Below are positions 55,861-64,000 of a DNA stretch of 64,000 nt, piece by piece (position 1 is the stretch's first letter; each line of letters opens with the position of its first letter). The stretch is from Anaeramoeba ignava (taxonomy: Eukaryota > Metamonada > Anaeramoebidae), in NCBI GenBank assembly GCA_028826165.1, contig JAPDFW010000023.1, positions 1-64,000 of the forward strand. Direction: 5' to 3'. The notes below the pieces were generated by a model. The model did no database searches. It was not told the origin of the DNA and saw nothing but the letters and a program-made list of their open reading frames with translations. Both the position numbers and the translations under genes were made by a program.

Positions 55861-57675
55861 TTAAATTATATTTAAAATAAATTAAATTGTAAATGAAATT
55901 AAAATGAAATTTTGAATAAAATAATAAATGAAAAGAAATAAATAATTATTCTAAAAAATATAAAAAGAATTACAAAATAAAAATCAAATCCAAAAAAAGA
56001 ATATTTAATAAAATATATTTTTATTAATATATTTATTATTCTGATATTATATTTATTATATTATTTATTAATATAATATTGATAATAAATTTGATTCCAT
56101 TATTATATTAATTTTGAATATATATTTTGATTTAATATTTATTATTGAAAAATGTTTAAAATATATAAATTAGAATAAAATTTGATTTTTTTATTTTTTT
56201 TGATTTATATTTATATAAATTGAAATTAAGTTGATAAAAAAATATTATTTATTTTGATTTATACTTTTAAAATTTATTTTTATTTTTAAACATTTTATAT
56301 TATATATATTTTGAATTGATATTTATTATTATATATTTATTAATTATATATTCATTCTTTATATTTATATAATATAATTAATATTCATTTTTATTTATTA
56401 TTTTTCATTTCAAATTTATTTATTTTAATAATTAATAATAATATATTTTCATTTATAATTAATTAATTAATTAATTCTAATATTTTTATTTTATTAATAA
56501 TTCAATTATTATTTTCAAAATTTATTTATTTATTTTATTAATTTTATTTTTGATTTTTCAAAATTCATTTACACACAAAATAAAATGAAAATAAAATAAA
56601 TTACAATTAAAAATATTTTATTTATTTAATTTATAAAATATAAATTGAAATTCATTGAAAAATGTAATTGAAAATGAAATTGAAAATTAAATTGAAAATC
56701 AAATTAAAATTAAATTGAAATTGAAAATGAAAATTAAAAAATTGAAAATTGAAAAATGTAATTGAAAATTAAAATTGAAAATGTAATTGAAAATGTAATT
56801 GAAAATGAACAATTGAAAATGTAATTGAAAAATGTAATTGAAAAAATGTAATTGAAAATGTAATTGAAAATGTAATTGAAAATGTAATTGAAAATGTAAT
56901 TGAAAATGTAATTGAAAAATGAAAAAAAGAAAAAAAAAAAATTAATTAAAAAAAATAATTAAATTAATTATTTATTAAAATTTTAAATTCAAATAAATTT
57001 AAATTTAAATTAAATTAAAATATTTTGAAAATTCAAATTAAAAAAATTCAAATTGAAATTAAATTAAATTAAAATTAAATTATTTTTAAATTAAATTTAA
57101 ATTAAAAATTAAATTAAATTTTTTTAAATTCATTTCAAAAAAAATCAAATTAAAATTAAAATTTAAATTATTATTTTTTAAATTAAATTTAAATTAAAAT
57201 TAAATTAAATTCAAATTTAAATTTAAAATTTGAAAATCAAATTTAAATCAAAATCAAAAATTAAATTAAAAAACAAAAAATTAAATTAAAATTAAATTAA
57301 ATTAAATTCAAATTCAAATTCAAATTCAATTTAAATTCAAATTTAAATTAAAATTCAAAATTTCAAATTAAATTAAATTTCAAAATCAATTTCAAATTCA
57401 AATTAAATTTCAAATTAAATTTAAATTTAAATAAATTAAAATTTTAAATTCAAAATTAATTCAAATTTTTAAATTCAAATTAAATTAAATTAAATTTTAA
57501 AAATCAAATTAATTTAAAATTTAAAATTAAATTTAAATTAAAATAAATTTTAAATTCAAATTCAAATTCAAATTCAAAATTAAAATTAAATTAAATTCAA
57601 ATTAAATTCAAATTAAATTAAATTGAAAATTCAAATCTAAATGAAAATCAAAATCGAAAATGAAAATGAAAATGA
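55861..57675. repeat. Satellite core 9 (C form) plus arrays
   Basis: Core to about 56650, then an AATGTAATTGAA array (about 56655-56925) and degenerate AAATTC sequence. Confidence 0.75.
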
Positions 57676-59263
57676 AATTAAATTATATTTAAAATAAATT
57701 AAATTGTAAATGAAATTAAAATGAAATTTTGAATAAAATAATAAATGAAAATAAATAAATAATTATTCTAAAAATATAAAAGAATTACAAAATAAAAATC
57801 AAATCCAAAAAGAATATTTAATAAAATATATTTTTATTAATATATTTATTATTCTTATATTATATGTATTATATTATTTATTAATATAATATTGATAATA
57901 AATTTGATTCCATTATTATATTAATTTTGAATATATATTTTGATTTAATATTTATTATTGAAAAATGTTTAAAATTTATAAATTAGAATAAAATTTGATT
58001 TTTTTTTTTATTTTTTTTTGGATTTATATTTATATAAATTGAAATAAAGTTGATAAAAATATTATTTATTTTGATTTATACTTTTAAAAATTTATTTTTA
58101 TTTTTAAACATTTTACATTATATATATTTTGAATTTAATATTTATTATTATATATTTATTAATTATATATTCATTTATATTTATATAATATAATTAATAT
58201 TCATTTTTATTTATTATTTTTCATTTCAAATTTATTTATTTTAATAATTAATAATAATAAATTTTGATTTATAATTAATTAATTAATTAATTAATTCTAA
58301 TATTTTTATTTTATTAATAATTCAATTATTATTTTCAAAATTTATTTTTTTATTTATTTTATTATTTTTTTTGATTTTTCAAAATTCATTTTACACACAC
58401 AAAATAAAATGAAAATAAAATAAATTACAATTAAAAATATTTTATTGATTAATTTATAAAATATATAAAATATGAATTAAATTGAATTAAAATTAAATTA
58501 AATTGAAAATTAAAATGAAAATAGAAATTAAATTGTAAAATGAAAATGAAATTGAAAATTAAATTAAATTAAATTGAAAATGAAATTGCAAAAAATAAAT
58601 AAATAAATAAATAAATAGAAGAAGAAGAAAAGAAGATAAAATATATATTATATTTTAAAAATTGATTATTAATTCTAAATTAATAAAAAACTAAATTAAA
58701 TTAAATTAAATTAAATTAAAATTAAAATAAATATTTATTTATAAATATTTTAATTTACAAAATACTAAAAATATATATATCAAATATAAAAATAAATTTC
58801 AAAATTAAAAACATAAATTAAAAATAAAAATAAAAAATAAATTAAATTATGAATAAATTATGAATAAATTATTATTAATCCCCTTATGCCCCTTCAACCC
58901 AACCCCATTTTAATTTCCTTTTTATTTCCTTTATAAATTAACTATAATTAAAATTGAATATAAATTTGAATTGAAATAAATGTAAATTAAATTGAATTAT
59001 GTTGTAAATTAATTCAAAACATACTTCAATTTTGTTATATAATTGAAGTAAAATACTTGTTTTATATTAAATCAAACAAAAAATATAATAAAATAGCTTA
59101 ATTCAATATAGATTTACTTTTTGTTCTGTTTTAATTCAAAATAAATAAAAATCAAAATAAATCAATGAAAATCAAATAAAATTGAAATAAAATTGAAAAA
59201 TAAGTGTTTGAACATAAATTCGTTTTGTTAATAAATAAATAAAATGAAAACAAAATGTAATTT
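57676..59263. repeat. Satellite core 10 (long form with GC box)
   Basis: Full core with the GC box at 58880. Confidence 0.85.
58880..58906. promoter_or_regulatory. GC box of satellite core 10
   Basis: Identical to the box at 46118. Confidence 0.35.
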
Positions 59264-61560
59264 AATTTGATTTAATTGTAAATTGAATTATTTATTGATT
59301 TAATTGTAAATTGAATTAATTTATTTAATTTAATTGTAAATTGAATTAATTATTTATTGATTTAATTGTAAATTGAATTATTTATTGATTTAATTGTAAA
59401 TTGAATTATTTATTGATTTAATTGTAAATTGAATTAATTATTTATTGATTTAATTGTAAATTGAATTAATTTATTTATTAATTTAATTGTAAATTGAATT
59501 TATTTATTGATTTAATTGTAAATTGAATTTATTTAATTTAATTGTAAATTGAATTTATTTAATTTAATTGTAAATTGAATTTATTTATTTAATTTAATTG
59601 TAAATTGAATTATTTATTAATTTAATTTAATTGTAAATTGAATTTATTTATTTAATTTAATTGTAAATTGAATTAATTTATTTAATTTAATTGTAAATTG
59701 AATTTATTGATTTAATTGTAAAATTGAATTATTTATTTAATTTAATTGTAAATTGAATTAATTTTATTTTAATTTAATTGTAAATTGAATTTATTTAATT
59801 TAATTGTAAATTGAATTATTTATTTAATTTAATTGTAAATTGAATTATTTATTTAATTTAATTGTAAATTGAATTATTTATTTAATTTAATTGTAAATTG
59901 AATTAATTTATTTAATTTAATTGTAAATTGAATTATTTATTTAATTTAATTGTAAAATTGAATTATTTATTTAATTTAATTGTAAATTGAAATTAATTTA
60001 TTTAATTTAATTGTAAATTGAATTAATTTATTTAATTTAATTGTAAATTGAATTATTTATTTAATTTAATTGTAAATTGAATTATTTATTTAATTTAATT
60101 GTAAATTGAATTGAATTTATTTAATTTAATTGTAAATTGAATTTATTTATTTAATTTAATTGTAAATTGAATTTATTTATTTAATTTAATTGTAAATTGA
60201 ATTAATTTATTTAATTTAATTGTAAATTGAATTTATTTATTTAATTTAATTGTAAATTGAATTTAATTTAATTGTAAATTGAAATTTAATTAAATTGAAA
60301 AATTGAATTTAATTTTTAATTGTAAATTGAATTGTAATTTAATTGTAAATTGAATTTAATTTAATTGTAAATTGAATTGTAATTTAATTTAATTGTAAAT
60401 TGAATTGTAATTTAATTTAATTGTAAATTGAATTTAATTTAATTGTAAATTGAATGTAATTTAATTGTAAATTGAATGTAAATTAAATTTTTTTAATTTA
60501 ATTGTAAATTGAATTTAATTTAATTTTAAATTGAATTTATTATTTAATTTAAAATTGAATTTAATTTAATTTAATTTAAATTGAATTATTTATTTAATTT
60601 AATTGTAAATTGAATTTATTTATTTAATTTAATTGTAAATTGAATTTATTTAAATTTATTTAATTTTAATTGTAAATTGAATTTATTTAATTTAATTGTA
60701 AATTGAATTTATTTAATTTAATTTAATTATAAATTGAATTTAAAATTTTATTTATTTAATTTAATTGTAAATTGAATTTAATTTATTTAATTTAATTGTA
60801 AATTGAAATTGAATTTATTTATTTTAATTTAATTGTAAATTGAATTTATTTATTTAATTTAATTGTAAAATTGAATTTAATTGAATTTAATTTATTTGTA
60901 AATTGAATTTATTGAATTTTATTTAATTTAATTGTAAATTGAATTTATTTATTTAATTTAATTTAAATTGAATTTATTTATTTAATTTAATTGTAAATTG
61001 AAATTTAATTTATTTAATTAAATTTTATTTAATTTAAATTAAATTGAATTTATTTAATTTATTTTTAATTTTGATTTTATTTATTTTAATTGTAAATTGA
61101 ATTAATTTATTTAATTTAATTGTAAATTGAATTTATTTATTTAATTTAATTGTAAATTGAATTTATTTAATTTAATTGTAAATTGAATTTATTTATTTAA
61201 TTTAAATTGTAAATTGAATTATTTATTTATTTAATTTAATTGTAAAATTGAATTTATTTAATTTAATTGTAAATTGAATTTATTTAATTTAATTTTAATT
61301 AAAATTTGAATTTAATTTATTTAATTATAATTTTAAATTGAAATTGAAATTAATTTAATTTAATTTAAATTTGAATTTAATTTATTTAATTTAATTGTAA
61401 ATTGAATTTAATTTATTTAATTTAATTGTAATTGAATTAATTTAAAAATAAAATAAAATTGAAATTTATTTAATTTAATTGAAAAAATTTAATTTTTTAA
61501 ATTGAATTATTTAATTTAATTGTAAATTGAATTTATTTAATTTAAAAAAAATTGAATTTT
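59264..61560. repeat. AATTGTAAATTGAA array 6
   Basis: About 2.3 kb, becoming irregular after 60250. Confidence 0.85.
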
Positions 61561-62046
61561 TTATTGAAATTGAAAATTTAAATTAAATCAAATTATTTTA
61601 AATTTCAAATTGAAAATCAAAAATTTATTTAATTTAATTGTAAATTAAAATTAAATTAAATTAAATTAAATTGAAAAATTAAAATTCAAATTTAAATTGA
61701 ATTATTTAAATTTAAAAATCAAAATTCAAATTCAAATTCAAATTAAAATCAAATTTAATTTTTAAATTCAAATTAATAAAAAATTAAAAAATTTAAATTC
61801 AAATTCAAATCAAAAAGAAAATTCAAAATAAAAATCAGAAATTAAATTCAAATCAAAATTGTGTGTTCAAATTCAAATTCAAATCAAATTCAAATTAAAT
61901 TGAAAATTCAAATTCAAATCAAATTAAATTCAAATTCAAATTCAAATTCAAATTTAAATTTAAATTAAATTGAAATCAAAATCAAATTAAATTCAAATTC
62001 AAATTAAATCAAAATTAAATTCAAATCAAATTCAAATGAAATGAAA
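61561..62046. repeat. Degenerate spacer and AAATTC array 6
   Basis: The spacer is reduced to short fragments (AAAATCAGAAAT, GTGTGTTC) within AAATTC words. Confidence 0.65.
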
Positions 62047-63655
62047 TTAAATTATATTTAAAATAAATTAAATTGTAAATGAAATTAAAATGAAATTTTT
62101 GAATAAAATAATAAATGAAAATAAATAAATAATTATTCTAAAAATATAAAAAGAATTACAAAATAAAAATCAAATCCAAAAAGAATATTTTAATAAAATA
62201 TATTTTTTTATTAATATATTTATTATTCTTATATTATATTTATTATATTATTTATTAATATAATATTGATAATAAATTTGATTCCATTATTATATTAATT
62301 TTGAATATATATTTTGATTTAATATTTATTATTGAAAAATGTTTAAAATATATAAATTAGAATAAATTTGATTTTTTTATTTTTTTGATTTATATTTATA
62401 TAAATTGAAATAAAGTTGATAAAAAAATATTATTTATTTTTGATTTATACTTTTAAAAATTTATTTTTATTTTTAAACATTTTACATTATATATATTTTG
62501 AATTGATATTTATTATTATATATTTATTAATTATATATTCATTCATTATATTTATATAATATAATTAATATTCATTTTTATTTATTATTTTTCATTTCAA
62601 ATTTATTTATTTTAATAATTAATAATAATAAATTTTCATTTATAATTAATTAATTAATTAATTCTAATATTTTTTATTTTATTAATAATTCAATTATTAT
62701 TTTCAAAATTTATTTTTATTTTATTAATTTTATTTTTGATTTTTCAAAATTCATTTACACAAAATAAAATAAAAATGAAAATAAAATAAATTACAATTAA
62801 AAATATTTATTAAATTGTTTATAAAATATAAAATGAAATTGAATGAAAATAAAATTAAATTAAATTTTAAGTTGAAAATTGAATATAATTGAATTAATAT
62901 TAATATTAATTATTATTTAATATTTTATAGATTGATTATTTTTTGAAATGAAAATTAAATTATTATTTATAAATATTATTTATATTTTTGATAAAAAGAA
63001 TAATAAAATAATAAAATAATAAAATAATAAAGAAATAAAAATAATTAAAACAATTATCAATTTTATATTTATTTTTCTCCTTTTATTTTTATATTTTCTC
63101 CATTTCAAAAATAATTTTTATCTTTTTTTATTTTTTTTTAAAAATACTTTTTATCTTTTCTATTTTTCTCCTTTTTAATTTATAATTTTATTTTTCCATT
63201 TCAAAAATACTTTTTATTTTTAAAAATAATTTTTATCTTTAAAAAAATACTTTTTATTAAATTCTATTTAATTCCTTTTTAATTTATAATTTTATTTTCT
63301 CCATTCAAAAATACTTTTATCTTTTATTAAATTAAATTAAATTAAATTAAATTAAATTAAATTAAATTAAATTAAATTAAATTAAATTAAAATTAAACAA
63401 CTTTTAATTGTATTTTTGATTAATTTAAATTTAAAATATCTTTTATTTATTTATTTATTTTTGTTACAAAAATTTTCAATAAATTAATTTAAAATGAGAT
63501 GAATAAATAAATAAAATAAATCAAATAAATAAATCAAATAAAAATGAATAGATATATAAATAGTTATTAATAATAATAATGAATATAAATAGAATATTTA
63601 TTTAATATTAATTAATTATTAATTTTATTTAATTTCATTTATTTTATAATTCAAA
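62047..63655. repeat. Satellite core 11 (B form)
   Basis: T/C-rich module with extra partial copies and a TTAAA run at about 63328-63390. Confidence 0.8.
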
Positions 63656-63692
63656 TTGAAAATCAAATTGAAAAAAATGAAATTGAAAATGA

Positions 63693-64000
63693 AATTAAAT
63701 TATATTTAAAATAAATTAAATTGTAAATGAAATTAAAATGAAATTTTGAATAAAATAATAAATGAAAATAAATAAATAATTATTCTAAAAATATAAAAAG
63801 AATTACAAAATAAAAATCAAATCCAAAAAGAATATTTAATAAAATATATTTTTATTAATATATTTATTATTCTGATATTATATTTATTATATTATTTATT
63901 AATATAATATTGATAATAAATTTGATTCCATTATTATATTAATTTTGAATATATATTTTGATTTAATATTTATTATTGAAAAATGTTTAAAATATATAAA
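63693..64000. repeat. Satellite core 12 (runs off the window)
   Basis: First 300 bp of another core. Confidence 0.8.

Larger units (their letters stand above)
31926..64000. repeat. Composite higher-order satellite, extends past the window
   Basis: Thirty-two kilobases without a supportable gene. Conserved cores alternate with minisatellite arrays in the order core, AATTGTAAATTGAA array, 105-bp spacer, AAATTCAAATTAAATTC array, next core. Core starts at about 31961, 35379, 37815, 39355, 43381, 44901, 47781, 54309, 55861, 57676, 62047 and 63693. Core copies differ mainly by homopolymer lengths, which implies recent homogenisation. Confidence 0.9.

Noticed and set aside
31926-64000. CRISPR array or telomere repeat in the regular arrays
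   Set aside because: Spacers are not unique sequences but AT variants of the unit, and no telomere-like G-rich repeat is present.

Overview
The window is extremely A+T-rich eukaryotic nuclear DNA: short AT introns with GTAAAT/GTAATT/GTAAGT donors, a LINE and a PIF/Harbinger transposon, ankyrin exons, no operons. The standard stop codons fit the long LINE reading frame. An AT-extreme protist or anaerobic fungus (Anaeramoeba-like, amoebozoan or neocallimastigomycete) fits, but I cannot fix the taxon.

1-14.9 kb: a minus-strand gene starts at 13738 with a coiled-coil exon and runs leftwards through ankyrin exons. Between the normal exons lie many units reading TAG-NNN-GTAA, a 3' splice site, three bases and a 5' splice site. 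Read as 3-nt, phase-0 micro-exons they add P,P,K,K,E,P after the coiled coil. They also add exactly the three residues (E,Y,R) needed to join two ankyrin exons in perfect 35-residue register. The same strand has four more such units at 1.7-3.2 kb. This micro-exon gene is the most unusual item in the window. A full-length, heavily AT-eroded LINE (about 6960-11800, plus strand) sits inside the intron between two of the micro-exons. A degenerate plus-strand coding fossil lies at 4.5-5.2 kb.

14.9-20.5 kb: a second, young copy of the same LINE with an intact reading frame (APE endonuclease, reverse transcriptase, zinc knuckle). It is interrupted near its C-terminus by a 1067-bp PIF/Harbinger-like element with 34-bp inverted repeats and an AAT target duplication. 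The older LINE copy shows the empty site.

20.5-31.9 kb: gene-poor DNA with coding fossils, 147-bp tandem units, a block present in three copies, a GC-rich fold-back element at 25.76-25.91 kb with a second GC-rich island at 26.04-26.14 kb, a 1.1-kb 12-bp minisatellite, and a 165-174-bp dimeric satellite.

31.9-64 kb: a large composite satellite. Twelve copies of a conserved core (full, B, truncated and end variants) alternate with arrays of a 22-25-bp AATTGTAAATTGAA unit, a conserved 105-bp spacer, and arrays of roughly reverse-complementary sequence. Five cores carry the only GC-rich box of the region. No genes are supported there; a centromeric, pericentromeric or subtelomeric role is an inference.
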